From Geodermatophilus ruber (GTDB taxonomy: Bacteria > Actinomycetota > Actinomycetes > Mycobacteriales > Geodermatophilaceae), in assembly GCF_900114385.1 (NCBI RefSeq), contig NZ_FOSW01000003.1, forward strand, positions 434,001 to 498,000: DNA of 64,000 bases, written 5' to 3'. Within the stretch, counting starts at the first letter, position 1. Each line of letters begins with the position of its first letter. Positions 7,155 through 16,346 of this stretch are shown here, in pieces. Both the position numbers and the translations under genes were made by a program. The notes beneath the pieces are model-generated. The model was not told the origin of the DNA. It worked only from the letters and a program-made list of their open reading frames with translations, and ran no database searches.

Positions 7155-9056
7155 GTGACCGGTGCACCGCGCCCTGCCTCGACTGCCGTACCGGCGCCAT
7201 CCACCGCGGGTCCGGACGACCCGGGCCTCCGCCATCTCGAACTGCAGCGCTGGTTGCGCGGGATCGCCCGTATCGCCGCGGCGGTGAACGCACCGGTCTC
7301 CCGCGCAGAGCTGCTCACCCTGGTCAGCCGGACGGCGTGCGAGCTGATGGACTACCAGTTCTGCGCGGTCATGCTGGCCGACCCGGACCGTGGGGTCCTC
7401 GTGATGGAGGGCTCCTGCGGGATGTCGGCCGACTACATCGCCGGCGTCAACGCCGCCCACCCCATCACCCTGCGGCCCGGCGACCCCGACGAGGCCCCCT
7501 CCAGCCGCGCGTTCAGCACCCAGCGAGCCGTCCAGGTGTCGGACATCTCGATGGCGCCGACCTTCCGGCCCTGGGAGGGGGTGGCCCGGCAGGAGGGCTT
7601 CCGCTCGATGATCGCCGTCCCACTGCTGGTGTCCGGCCGCGCCCTCGGCACGCTGAACTGCTACCTCGTCGACGTCCACGAATTCGGTCCCGACGAGACC
7701 GACCTCCTCACGACCCTGGCCCACCAGGCGGCGATCGCCATCGAAGCAGCACGCCTGCGGGACCTCGAAGCGCGCACCATCGCCGACCTGCGGGAACTCA
7801 ACCGGTCACTCGCCGAACAACACGCCCTGCTGCAGCAGGGCGAGCAGATCCACCGGGAGCTGACCGCCGTGGCGTTGCGGACCGGCGGCATCTCCTCGGT
7901 CTCCGCCACGCTCTCCTCGCTCCTGCGCCGGCCGGTGCTCGTCGAGGACCCGGCGGGCGCGCCGCTGGCGTCCTCGTCGTACGAGGGTCGGACCGTGGAC
8001 GCCCCCGCACCCGGCGGGCGCGACGTCGCCCGCCCGCTGCCCGAGGAGCTGGCCGAGGTTCCCGGCTGGCCGACGGCCGCTCCGCCGGGCCCACGGGTCA
8101 TGGCACCGGTCCGTCTGGGCGACGAGGTCGTGGCCCGGATCTGGCTGCCCGGCTCGCTCGCCGAGCTCAGCCCGCTCGACCAGCGGGCCCTCGAGCACGC
8201 CGCGACCATCTCGGCGCTGGAGCTCCTGCGCGCCCGCACCGCCCTCGAGGTCGAGTGGCGGCTGGCCGGCGAGCTGCTCGGTGACCTCCTGTCGGGCGAC
8301 CCGACGGCGCTCCGGACGATCACGTCACGCGCAGCCAGGCTGGGGCACGACCTGCGCACCCCGCACGCGACGCTCGTCCTGAAGACCGACCCCGAGCACG
8401 GCATCGACGTGCAGGCCGCGCTGGGCGCCGTCCGAACCGTGTCGGCCTCGATCCGCCCACGCCCGCTGATCGCGGCGGTGGCCGACTACGTCGTCGCGCT
8501 GTGGCCGGTAGCCGACGGGGACCTCGCCGGCTGCATCGCCGGCGCGGACGCCATGCGCCGCGCCCTGCGCTCCCATGCGCACACAGCGACCGCATCGGTC
8601 GCGGTCATCCGGCCGTGCGCCGCCCTGCAGGAACACGCCGCCGCCTTCCGGCTCGCCCGGGGAGCGGTCGAGCTCTCCCAGCTGCGCGGACGCCGGGACG
8701 TGACGGTGACCCTGGCCGGCCTCGGGATCTACGGCCTGCTGCTGCAGCTCGAGGACACCCGGGAGCTGGCCCGCTTCGCCGACGGGCTGCTGCGGCCCCT
8801 GCGTGAGCACGACGAGGCCCGCGGCAGCGCGCTGCTCGAGACCGTCGCGACCCATCTGCGCCACGACCTGAGCACCGCGGCGACCGCGGCGGCGCTCTAC
8901 GTCCATCCCAACACCGTCGGGCTGCGCCTCCGGCGGGCCGAGGAGCTGCTCGGGCTGTCCTTCGCCGACGTGGAGTCCCTCGCCCAGGTCAAGGTGGCTC
9001 TGATGGTCGACGACGTCCTCGCGTTCTCCTCCGCCGGGCCGGAATCCCCCTCCTGA
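7155..9056 (+). CDS. GAF domain plus PucR-type helix-turn-helix transcriptional regulator
   Basis: About 633 residues. A GAF sensor domain occupies roughly residues 35-200 ('FRSMIAVPLLVSGRALGTLNCY...HQAAIAIEAARL'). A linker and a PucR/CdaR-like middle region follow, and the C-terminus has the PucR helix-turn-helix ('LETVATHLRHDLSTAATAAALYV...NTVGLRLRRAEELLG'). Regulators of this build control purine, amino-acid or aromatic catabolism in actinobacteria. It is transcribed away from the molybdenum-hydroxylase operon, so it is the natural candidate for its ligand-responsive regulator. Start choice is uncertain: GTG at 7131, 7146 or 7155 are all in frame; I prefer 7155 because the earlier ones would place an operator-like repeat inside the coding part. 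Confidence 0.85.
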   Translation: MTGAPRPASTAVPAPSTAGPDDPGLRHLELQRWLRGIARIAAAVNAPVSRAELLTLVSRTACELMDYQFCAVMLADPDRGVLVMEGSCGMSADYIAGVNAAHPITLRPGDPDEAPSSRAFSTQRAVQVSDISMAPTFRPWEGVARQEGFRSMIAVPLLVSGRALGTLNCYLVDVHEFGPDETDLLTTLAHQAAIAIEAARLRDLEARTIADLRELNRSLAEQHALLQQGEQIHRELTAVALRTGGISSVSATLSSLLRRPVLVEDPAGAPLASSSYEGRTVDAPAPGGRDVARPLPEELAEVPGWPTAAPPGPRVMAPVRLGDEVVARIWLPGSLAELSPLDQRALEHAATISALELLRARTALEVEWRLAGELLGDLLSGDPTALRTITSRAARLGHDLRTPHATLVLKTDPEHGIDVQAALGAVRTVSASIRPRPLIAAVADYVVALWPVADGDLAGCIAGADAMRRALRSHAHTATASVAVIRPCAALQEHAAAFRLARGAVELSQLRGRRDVTVTLAGLGIYGLLLQLEDTRELARFADGLLRPLREHDEARGSALLETVATHLRHDLSTAATAAALYVHPNTVGLRLRRAEELLGLSFADVESLAQVKVALMVDDVLAFSSAGPESPS

Positions 9057-9076
9057 CCCCGCCGGATCGGACGAGA

Positions 9077-10297
9077 TCAGCCCCCGCGGCGCGGGCGCCG
9101 TCGCAGGGAGTCCGGCAGTACGAGCAGGGGGAGCAGCCAGACCGCCGCCACCGCGAGCAGTCCCAGCGTGCTCATCGAGCCCTGGATCGCGGCAGCCAGC
9201 AGCGGGGTGCAGAGCAGCACGAGCACATTGGCCTGCGCGTTCAGCAGGCCCACGGCCGCGGCCGGTCGGTCGGCACGCCGCGCCTGCGCGATGGCCACCA
9301 CCGCGGCGAACGGCAGCCCCGACGCGAGCCCCAGGACGCTCACCGCCAGGCCCGCGACCACGACGGCCGACGGCCTGGCGAGCACGGCCGTCGCGGCCGC
9401 CGCGGCCAGCAGCGCACCGAGAACGACCACCCGGGTGCTCGCCGGGTGGCGCCGGACCAGGTAGCCGCCCAGCGGGCGGCTGACGACGGCCAGCAGCAGG
9501 ACCAGCGATCCCAGTGCGGCCGACATCCCCGGGCCGAGCCCCCAGAGGCGCTCGAGGACCACGGCCACCCAGTTGCTGAGCACCACGCCCAGTCCCAGCG
9601 TGACCGCGTGGACGGCGGCCAGCCGGTGCAGCTGCCCGTCCTGGATCACCGAGGCGGCCTCCTCGGTCGGGGACCGGTCCCGGGTCCGGGCGGCGACCGC
9701 CGAGGCTGCGGGTACCAGCACGAGAGAACCGGCAGCCAGCAGGGCCGTTCCCGCACCCGTCGCCCACGCCGAGCGCCAGCTCAGCACGTCCGCGAGCAGG
9801 GGCACGACCAGCACCGCGACTCCGCCGGCGCCGATGGCCAGCCCGCCGAAGATCCCCAACCCGAGCGGTCCGGTCCCGGACCTCCGGGCCAGGTCGGCCC
9901 CCGCCGAGAAGCAGATCGCGCCGCCCGCCCCGACGACCGCTCGCGCCGCCAGTGCCAGTCCCACGTCCGGCACGACGAGGGCGGCGAGGTAGGCGACGAC
10001 CACCAGCCCCAGCCCCAGCACCCCGGCCCGCCGGGCCCCCCAGCGGTCCACCAGGGCTCCGGCGGGCACCTGCAGCAGGGCATACGGGACGGCCATCGCG
10101 GTGGTGAGGAGCCCGACCACCACCAGGTCCACCCCGTAGCCGCGCTCCAGCGCCGTGGCCCCGGCACCGGCCGCCGTCAGGGACCACCCCGCCGCCCCGC
10201 CGACCAGGCAGCCGGCGACCAGCGTCCGCACCGACCGCCGCGGCTCGGCCGGGCGCTCCTCCGCGGGAGGCGCACCTCCCCCCGATGTCTCGATCAC
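9077..10297 (-). CDS. MFS transporter
   Basis: A 406-residue major facilitator with about twelve hydrophobic segments. The cytoplasmic loop 2-3 motif appears as 'GALVDRWGARRAGVLG' and its second-half counterpart as 'GGYLVRRHPASTR'. The GTG start at 10297 has a GGAGGTGG site upstream. The 3' end nearly touches the end of the convergent regulator gene (20 bases). It may import or export the substrate of the neighbouring catabolic genes, but the substrate is not readable from sequence. A hairpin at 10379-10397 separates it from the DUF3500 gene, so it probably has its own promoter. Confidence 0.85.
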   Translation of the reverse strand: MIETSGGGAPPAEERPAEPRRSVRTLVAGCLVGGAAGWSLTAAGAGATALERGYGVDLVVVGLLTTAMAVPYALLQVPAGALVDRWGARRAGVLGLGLVVVAYLAALVVPDVGLALAARAVVGAGGAICFSAGADLARRSGTGPLGLGIFGGLAIGAGGVAVLVVPLLADVLSWRSAWATGAGTALLAAGSLVLVPAASAVAARTRDRSPTEEAASVIQDGQLHRLAAVHAVTLGLGVVLSNWVAVVLERLWGLGPGMSAALGSLVLLLAVVSRPLGGYLVRRHPASTRVVVLGALLAAAAATAVLARPSAVVVAGLAVSVLGLASGLPFAAVVAIAQARRADRPAAAVGLLNAQANVLVLLCTPLLAAAIQGSMSTLGLLAVAAVWLLPLLVLPDSLRRRPRRGG

Positions 10298-10378
10298 GGG
10301 ACCACCTCCAGTTCATCGCGCCGGGCGGCCAGCAGCCCCGACGAGGGACGGCCCGCCCCGCCGGGCTCAGCCGGTGGA

Positions 10379-10397
10379 GCGGGCCGTCGTGGCCCGC
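10379..10397 (-). terminator. Hairpin downstream of the DUF3500 gene
   Basis: GCGGGCC (10379-10385) and GGCCCGC (10391-10397) form a perfect 7-bp GC stem around a GTCGT loop. It lies in the 207-base gap after the DUF3500 stop and before the MFS start on the minus strand. No strong U-run follows, as is common in high-GC actinobacteria. It is a plausible terminator for the monooxygenase-DUF3500 unit. Confidence 0.45.
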
Positions 10398-10504
10398 CGG
10401 GTGCGCAGCACGACCGTCAGCGCATCGGTGTCGTTCTTCGTTTCTGCCCTGCTGATCTCCGCCGCTCCGCGCTCGGGAGCCGGCACCGCCCCCGGGCGAT
10501 GCCG

Positions 10505-11635
10505 TCAGCGGTGTGCGGCCGCGAGGTGGTGGCGCAGCACGTCGAACCCGAAGTCGCCCTCCGGGTCGCGCCAGACGGTGTGGATGTGGTTCACGTCGCG
10601 CTGCGTGTTGTCGTACTCCACGAGCAGCCGCGGCCCCTGCAGCCGGTAGTAGTGCGGCTGGTGCCGCTCGGTGCCGCCGGCCCAGGCGAAGTGGACGTGG
10701 CCGAGCCGGTCGCCGGCGAACTTGGCCGCCTCCCGCTCCGCGAGCTCGTCGGGGATGCGCCCGAGGTAGACGCCGAGCAGCGCACGCAGCTGGTCCTGCT
10801 GGGCCGGGGTCAGGTCTGCCGCGGCGACACCCTTCGGCCGGCTGGTGAGCCGCACCGCCTCGTGGTCCTGCGGCCGCACCCCGGCCTTCTCCTCCGCCCC
10901 CCGGTGCATGGCCTCCACGCGATCGGCGAGGCGCGGCTGGCTGAAGTGACCGCGCCAGACGTCCGGCAGCGGGAGCAGCAGATCGCCGTCCCCGACCCGG
11001 GCACGGTTGCCGCCGACGATGTCGACCGGGGCGACGCCGGTGAGCAGCGCCTGCGCCGACTGCGCCTCGTCGAGCGACCGGACGAGGTCCCGGGCCAGGT
11101 CCTCGGCACCCCCGAGCGGGCGCAGCAGGTGCGGCCCGAGCAGCGGCGACTCCGCGGGGTCCGCGCCGAGGAAGCACGGGGTGGTCGCCTGCACCTCGCC
11201 GTCCACGACGAGGAGGTTCAGCGAGACGTGGTGCCCGCCGAAGCGCCACGACCACGCGCCCTGGTCCCCCGGCTCCCCGAAGACCCGGAGCCAGTACAGC
11301 TGCGGGTCGCGTCCCCGCTCCCGACCCCAGTCGACGCTCCAGCCCTCGACCTGGTCGAGGACGTTCTCCAGCCCCATGATGGTCGACACCGTGACGTAGC
11401 CGGCCCGGGACAGACCGGTGGCCACCAGCTGCATGGCGAGGCTCTGCTGCGCGGGGCGCATGTCCCGCAGCGGCAGCCCTCCGTGGTCGGTGGGCGTGTA
11501 GAACCAGCGCTGCCGCTCCCCGCCGGCCCCGAACGGCCACGCGGCCTGCTCCCGCTGCCCCTGGTCCAGGCTCGCCAGCCAGGCGCGGGCCGCGTCCGCC
11601 ATCCGCTCTCCGGCGGCCCGCGCGGGGGCCGTCAC
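10505..11635 (-). CDS. DUF3500 family protein
   Basis: A 376-residue protein that matches the DUF3500 pattern: 'QRWFYTPTDHGGLPLRDM', 'GLENVLDQVEGW', 'SWRFGGHHVSLN', 'PCFLGADPAES' and the C-terminal 'FAWAGGTERHQPHYYRLQGPRLLVEYDNTQ...NHIHTVWRDPEGDFG' with several His residues that could bind a metal. The family has no established biochemical role as far as I know. GTG 11635 is the likely start (ATG 11602 is an alternative). It follows the FAD monooxygenase gene on the same strand with a 98-base gap, so the two are probably one transcription unit. Confidence 0.85.
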   Translation of the reverse strand: MTAPARAAGERMADAARAWLASLDQGQREQAAWPFGAGGERQRWFYTPTDHGGLPLRDMRPAQQSLAMQLVATGLSRAGYVTVSTIMGLENVLDQVEGWSVDWGRERGRDPQLYWLRVFGEPGDQGAWSWRFGGHHVSLNLLVVDGEVQATTPCFLGADPAESPLLGPHLLRPLGGAEDLARDLVRSLDEAQSAQALLTGVAPVDIVGGNRARVGDGDLLLPLPDVWRGHFSQPRLADRVEAMHRGAEEKAGVRPQDHEAVRLTSRPKGVAAADLTPAQQDQLRALLGVYLGRIPDELAEREAAKFAGDRLGHVHFAWAGGTERHQPHYYRLQGPRLLVEYDNTQRDVNHIHTVWRDPEGDFGFDVLRHHLAAAHR

Positions 11636-11733
11636 CGCCGGCTCCCCGGGGCGGCCGGCGCAGTGGCGGCGTGCAGTGCGGTCGGCGTCATCGCCTCGTC
11701 CTCCTCCGGCGGTCGGTCGCGCGGGACGGCGGG

Positions 11734-12930
11734 TCAGTGGTCCGGGCCGTACAGCCCGAAGCGCAGGCTCACGTCCGCGGGATCCGCGTCGCTGTCGACC
11801 TGGTAGTGCCGCCCCATCTCCCCCACCCGCTTCAGCAGGCTCCGGCCCAGCTCCAGCCGGCCGGGCTCCCACTCCTCGAGCGCGGCGAGGACGTCGCCGT
11901 CGGCGCTGCGCAGGGCGTCCGCCAGCGCCCACGCGTCCGAGGCGGCCTTGGCGGTGCCCGCAGCGGCGTGCGGCCGAGCGGCGAACGCGGCGTCCCCGAT
12001 GAGGCACACCCGCCCGAAGGCCATCCGGGGCACCTCGATGTCCAGCACCGGCTGGATGAACGGCTGCTCGGTCCGCAGGACGAGCTCGGCAGCGGCCGGC
12101 GGGAGGAGCTCGCGCGCTGCGGCGCGCAGCTCGTCGACGAAGCGGTCCTGGACCTGACCCGGGTGCACCGAGACGGGGCAGGGGAACCCGCGCTTGTCCG
12201 TGAGCATCTCGTCGAGGTCGGGCCCCTCCGCGACGTTGCGGTACCAGACGTAGTTGAGGTCCCGGGAGCCCACGGTGAGCCCCCCGTCCCGGCCCGGGAT
12301 GGGGTACATGACGATGTGCGTCCCGGGCGCGGTGGCGTAGGCCAGCGAGTCGTGCAGGAGGTCGTGCGTCCGGGTGCTGACCTGCGACTCCGGGACCGTG
12401 CCGCGCCAGCCCACGTAGCCGGAGTACTGCGGCGTGACCTCGGGCAGCAGGCGGCGGCGACCCGTCGACGAGATGCCGTCGGCGAAGACGACCAGGTCGG
12501 CGCGCTCCTCGCGCCCGGTGACGAACCGCAGGGTCACGGCCGCCTCGTCCTGCGTGACACCCGCGACGTGCTCACCGAGGTGGTACCGGTCGGTGCCGAA
12601 GTCGGCGAGCAGGGCCCGGTAGGTCGCCGTCCACGAGGTGAAGCGCCAGGTCGACGGGGTGTCGTACACGACCTCGTCGTCCGGGCCGAGGTACCGCAGG
12701 TGCGTCGACCCGGTGCTCACCCGCTCGACGGCCTCGGTCCCGCCGTGCTCGGCGAACCACCGCACGGTGTCGGGCTGCACGACGATGCCGGCTCCCCGGC
12801 CCTCGAGCGGCTCGGGCGACCGCTCGAACACGTCCACGTCGAATCCCAGCTCATGCAACAGCAGCGCCGCGGTCAGCCCACCCATGGAGCCACCCACGAC
12901 GATGGCCCTCTGCCGCTCTCGGTCCGTCAT
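11734..12930 (-). CDS. FAD-dependent aromatic-ring monooxygenase (2,6-dihydroxypyridine 3-monooxygenase-like)
   Basis: A 398-residue class A flavoprotein hydroxylase. The dinucleotide-binding motif is 'AIVVGGSMGGLTAALLL', and the second FAD motif is 'LIGDAAFAARPHAAAG' near residue 285. The opening '...VFERSPEPLEGRGAGIVVQP' closely resembles 2,6-dihydroxypyridine hydroxylases of nicotine catabolism. It would use NAD(P)H and O2 to hydroxylate an aromatic or N-heterocyclic ring. The ATG at 12930 follows a GGGAGAGA site; the open frame further upstream is not protein-like. With the molybdenum hydroxylase, MFS and DUF3500 genes it suggests a (hetero)aromatic degradation locus; the actual substrate is unknown. 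Confidence 0.85.
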   Translation of the reverse strand: MTDRERQRAIVVGGSMGGLTAALLLHELGFDVDVFERSPEPLEGRGAGIVVQPDTVRWFAEHGGTEAVERVSTGSTHLRYLGPDDEVVYDTPSTWRFTSWTATYRALLADFGTDRYHLGEHVAGVTQDEAAVTLRFVTGREERADLVVFADGISSTGRRRLLPEVTPQYSGYVGWRGTVPESQVSTRTHDLLHDSLAYATAPGTHIVMYPIPGRDGGLTVGSRDLNYVWYRNVAEGPDLDEMLTDKRGFPCPVSVHPGQVQDRFVDELRAAARELLPPAAAELVLRTEQPFIQPVLDIEVPRMAFGRVCLIGDAAFAARPHAAAGTAKAASDAWALADALRSADGDVLAALEEWEPGRLELGRSLLKRVGEMGRHYQVDSDADPADVSLRFGLYGPDH

Positions 12931-13098
12931 CGTCTGTCTCTCCCGCCATGTCCGTCCAACCGTGCGAAACCCAGCGTGACGGCTGACACAGGGTCGATCA
13001 CTGGGTACTCCCCCTGCATGTCGGGGATACACTGTGGGTGGACACAGCGCCGGGCGGGCGTTGCTCGCGGTCCCCGGTGCGTCGCGTCGCCGGCCCGG
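12931..13098. promoter_or_regulatory. Promoter region of the FAD monooxygenase-DUF3500 unit
   Basis: This 168-base gap lies between the monooxygenase start and the stop of the next gene upstream on the same strand. It has no gene. The sequence near 13031-13040 (ACACTGTGGG) resembles one arm of the dyad found in front of the molybdenum-hydroxylase operon (CCACTGTGCC), which would fit shared control, but the match is short. Confidence 0.3.
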
Positions 13099-15780
13099 TC
13101 ACGACTCGACGGCGGCGACACGAACCCGCACGTCCAGGGCGCGGCAACTCCCCGGGGTGGCCACGAGCGGGTTGATCTCGGCCTCGACGACCTCGGGCAC
13201 CGCATCGGCGAGCCAGGCCATCCTCTGCAGGCAGTCCACGATGCCGCGGTGGTCCAGCGAGCCCCCGTGTGGCGTGTTGAACAGGCCGGAATCGGCGAGC
13301 ATCGCCTCTGCGTCGGCGGCCCTGAGCGGTGCCAGCCGATGCACGCGATGCCCCAGGGCGTCGGCGGCCCGCCCGCCGGGTCCCAGCGCGACCACAGCAC
13401 CGGCCGCGGCATCGCGCACAGCGCCGACGAGCAGCTCGTCACCGAGGGCGATCATCGGCTGGACGACCGCTCCGAGCCAGTCCGGGCCGGCCCGGTCCGC
13501 CCACTCCCCCACCACGTGGGCGACCTCGGCCGCGCTGTTCACCGGCAGGCGCAGCAGCCCGGCATCGGCCTTGTGCACGACGCCCCGCACGTGGCCTTTC
13601 ACCGCGACCGGCGTCCCCAGCCAGGTCGCCGCTGCGGCGGCTTCCGCCGCCGACGGGGCCCAGGACGTGGCGACCATGGGTATCCCGGCGGCCGCACAGA
13701 CTGACCGCACCTCCTCCGGAAGCAGCCAGTCGCCCAGCGGAACCCGAGCCAGTACGCCGGTCACGACGGTCCGTGCGGCGAGGACGTCGACCCCGGGCGG
13801 GGGTGTCGTGGCGGTCGTCGGCCGATTCAGCCACGCCGTGCGACGTGTGGCGGCGGCGAGCGCCCGGGCGGCCGGGACCGGCTCGCTGACCGCGGTCAGG
13901 AAGCGACCCTCCGGCGCCCCGGGCAGCTCGCGCCGCTCGACGGCGGGCGCCTGGGTCAGCCGGACGTCGATGACGGGTGTCGCCCCGCCCCGGGCTGCGT
14001 GTGCGGCGGCCGCGGCGGCGACCCCCGGCCCGGGGTCGCTCACGCCGGTGGGTGCGGTCACCGTCATGACCGCGGACACGGTGGGCTCGTCCAGCAGCCG
14101 GGCGAGGGTGGCGGCGAAGACCTCCGCCGGCACGGCCGCGCCGGTATCCACCGGGTTTCCGGTGCTGGCCAACGGTGGGAGCAGCGCCCGCAGCCCGCCT
14201 TGCAGGACCGCCGAGAGGGGCTGCAGGGGCAGGCCTGCGGCCGCGCAGGCGTCGGCGGCCAACACCCCGCCCCCGCCCACGTTGGTGAGGACGACGACCG
14301 TTCCGGCCCGCGGGAGCGGTTGCCCGCGGAGCAGGCCGACCGTGGCGGCGAGCGTGGTCAGGTCCGGCACCGTCTGTATCCCGGCCGCCGCGTACGCCGC
14401 CTCCCGGATCGCGCGGGGCGTCGCGGCGCGGGCCGTGTGCGAGGCGGCGGCTCGGGCCCCGGCCGGCGAGATCCCCGGCTCGAGCGCCAGGACCGGCACG
14501 CGGCCGGCCAGGTGCGCGGCCGTCCGCACCAGCCCGCGCAGATCCGGCTCCGACTCGGCGTACAGCACCACCAGCGCGGTGCCGGGATCCTCGTCGAACC
14601 AGGCGAGCACGTCGCGGGCACCGATGTCGTGGGCGTCGCCGACGGCCACCATCGCCGACAGCCCCAGCCCCAGCCGCTGCCATGCCGCCACCGCGGCGAT
14701 GACGACGCCGCCGGACTGTGCGACGAGCCCGAGGTCGCCTGCCCGCAGTGCGGCCCCGGCGAAGGTGGCGTCGAGCTGGGCAGCGGGGGTGGCCACGCCG
14801 ACGCTGTTCGGACCGACCATGCGCATGGCGTGGCGGTCGATCAGCTCCCGTACCCGCTCGCCGAGCCCCGGCACCGCCGCCAGGCCACCGGTGAGGATCA
14901 GCAGCGCGCGCACTCCACGCTCTCCGCACTGCTCGACCACCCGCTCGACGGCGGCGACGGGCACGCAGACGACGGCGAGGTCGACCGGCTCCGGCAGCGC
15001 ACCCACCGACGGGGAACTGGCGACTCCCTCGATCTCGGTGGCGCCGGGGTTGACCGCGTAGACCGCACCAGGGAACCCCGCGGCGCGGAGGCTGCGCAGC
15101 ACGGCTCGACCGATCGACGTCTCCGAACGGCCGGCTCCGACAACGGCCACGGTTCGCGGGTGCAGGACCGCGTCCAGGCTCGCCGCGGCGGCGTGGCGGT
15201 GCCGATCCTCACTGGCCGTCTCGTACCGGTCGTCGGAGTGCAGGACGACTTCGACCTGCAGCTCCGCGCCCTCCCGGGAAATGCTCAGCGGCAGGCCGAG
15301 GTCGGTGAGCACCCGCATCATCGGGCCGTTCTCCGCCAGCACCTGGGCCAGCAGCCGCTGCACACCCATCCGCCGAGCGAGACCGGCGAGCTCCTCGAGC
15401 AGCACGGTGGCCACGCCCTCGTGGCGCCAGCGAGGGTCCACGACGGCCGCCACCTCCGCGGCGTCCCCGCCGGTCGGGATCAGTTGAACGGCGCCGATCA
15501 GGCAGCTCCGCACGCGGGCGCCCAGTGTGCGCGCTCCGCTCGTCGGGGCGAGGGTCCGCTCGAGATAGGCCTCGAGGTCTGTCGGGTGCAGGGTCGCGAA
15601 CCGCAGGTAGCGATCCCGATCGGTGAGTGACTCGTGCAGGGTCAGGAGCGCCGTCGTGTCCTCCGGCCCGAGCTGCGCCACCAGAGCCGGGGACCCGTCC
15701 CGCAGCAGCACCCGGGCGGGGCGAACGATGCCGGGCACCGGCCGCTCGCGGGCCGCCGCAGTCTCGGCGGTCACGGTCAT
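13099..15780 (-). CDS. GNAT domain plus NDP-forming acyl-CoA synthetase (Pat-like protein acetyltransferase)
   Basis: An 893-residue fusion. The N-terminal 180 residues are a GNAT acetyltransferase ('VVDPRWRHEGVATVLLEELAGLAR' holds the acetyl-CoA loop). Then come a CoA-binding domain ('VAVVGAGRSETSIGRAVLRSL...YAVNPGATEIEGV'), the succinyl-CoA-ligase-like flavodoxin domain with the phospho-His segment 'AAASHTARAATPRAIREA', and a C-terminal ATP-grasp domain ('PVAVKGHVRGVVHKADAGLLRLPV...VEAEINPLVA'). In actinobacteria such fusions acetylate and thereby switch off acyl-CoA synthetases. Start ATG 15780. It sits in a stress-protein neighbourhood, which fits a dormancy or energy-sensing role. Confidence 0.88.
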   Translation of the reverse strand: MTVTAETAAARERPVPGIVRPARVLLRDGSPALVAQLGPEDTTALLTLHESLTDRDRYLRFATLHPTDLEAYLERTLAPTSGARTLGARVRSCLIGAVQLIPTGGDAAEVAAVVDPRWRHEGVATVLLEELAGLARRMGVQRLLAQVLAENGPMMRVLTDLGLPLSISREGAELQVEVVLHSDDRYETASEDRHRHAAAASLDAVLHPRTVAVVGAGRSETSIGRAVLRSLRAAGFPGAVYAVNPGATEIEGVASSPSVGALPEPVDLAVVCVPVAAVERVVEQCGERGVRALLILTGGLAAVPGLGERVRELIDRHAMRMVGPNSVGVATPAAQLDATFAGAALRAGDLGLVAQSGGVVIAAVAAWQRLGLGLSAMVAVGDAHDIGARDVLAWFDEDPGTALVVLYAESEPDLRGLVRTAAHLAGRVPVLALEPGISPAGARAAASHTARAATPRAIREAAYAAAGIQTVPDLTTLAATVGLLRGQPLPRAGTVVVLTNVGGGGVLAADACAAAGLPLQPLSAVLQGGLRALLPPLASTGNPVDTGAAVPAEVFAATLARLLDEPTVSAVMTVTAPTGVSDPGPGVAAAAAAHAARGGATPVIDVRLTQAPAVERRELPGAPEGRFLTAVSEPVPAARALAAATRRTAWLNRPTTATTPPPGVDVLAARTVVTGVLARVPLGDWLLPEEVRSVCAAAGIPMVATSWAPSAAEAAAAATWLGTPVAVKGHVRGVVHKADAGLLRLPVNSAAEVAHVVGEWADRAGPDWLGAVVQPMIALGDELLVGAVRDAAAGAVVALGPGGRAADALGHRVHRLAPLRAADAEAMLADSGLFNTPHGGSLDHRGIVDCLQRMAWLADAVPEVVEAEINPLVATPGSCRALDVRVRVAAVES

Positions 15781-15854
15781 GCCTGGCCACCCCCAGTACT
15801 CTGCCGTCCTGCTCGGGGATCGCGGGCGACCGAGGTCTGCATGGGTCCGCTGGC

Positions 15855-16256
15855 CTACCTTCGTCGGCGCCGGCGGTCGGTCGGCTGAGCACCGACTCCA
15901 GGGCGGTCGCGGCGAGCAGCCGGGCCCACCACGGTCGGCGGGTGGGCGGCCCGGTGGCTGCCGGTGGCATGCGCCGGCCCACCACGAGGTCCGCGGTGGT
16001 GATGACCCGGGTGGGGTCCACGACGGGGTGCCAGCGCACGCGACCGTCCCGCAGGACGAACGCGCCCGAGGGGCGGGCCCCCGAACATCTCGGCATCGAA
16101 GGCCCGGTTCTCCGGTCCGGCCCCGTCGCCTCGGGTGGCGGTGTGGGAGCGCGCCGCGGTCGCGGGGATGACGCTGGCGCCGTCCCGCTCGAAGGGTGGC
16201 CCGAACGCGAGAATCTCCCCCTGGCGGTGGTCGGCCGCGGGACCGGCATGTCCCAT
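15855..16256 (-). pseudogene. Decayed GerW/YtfJ-like sporulation protein gene (frameshifted)
   Basis: Two reading frames each give half of the GerW (YtfJ) pattern. From ATG 16256 one frame reads 'ILAFGPPFERDGASVIPA...FDAEMFGG'. The neighbouring frame then supplies 'RPSGAFVLRDGRVRWHPV' and 'VDPTRVITTADLVV', the usual second half. They are joined if one base of the five-C run at 16078-16082 (G run on the coding strand) is removed. Downstream the second frame has no stop before it runs into the Pat gene, so a further lesion is likely. GerW proteins are spore-germination factors in Bacillus and are widespread but little studied in actinobacteria. A sequencing error in the homopolymer is possible. 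Confidence 0.5.
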
Positions 16257-16346
16257 CGGGGCCTCCAAGGTGCGGGTACGTCGCCCCGGGCTGGCACGGC
16301 CCGAGCGGGGCCGGAAGTGCCGCCGGAGCGCGGCGTTTCGGCAGGA

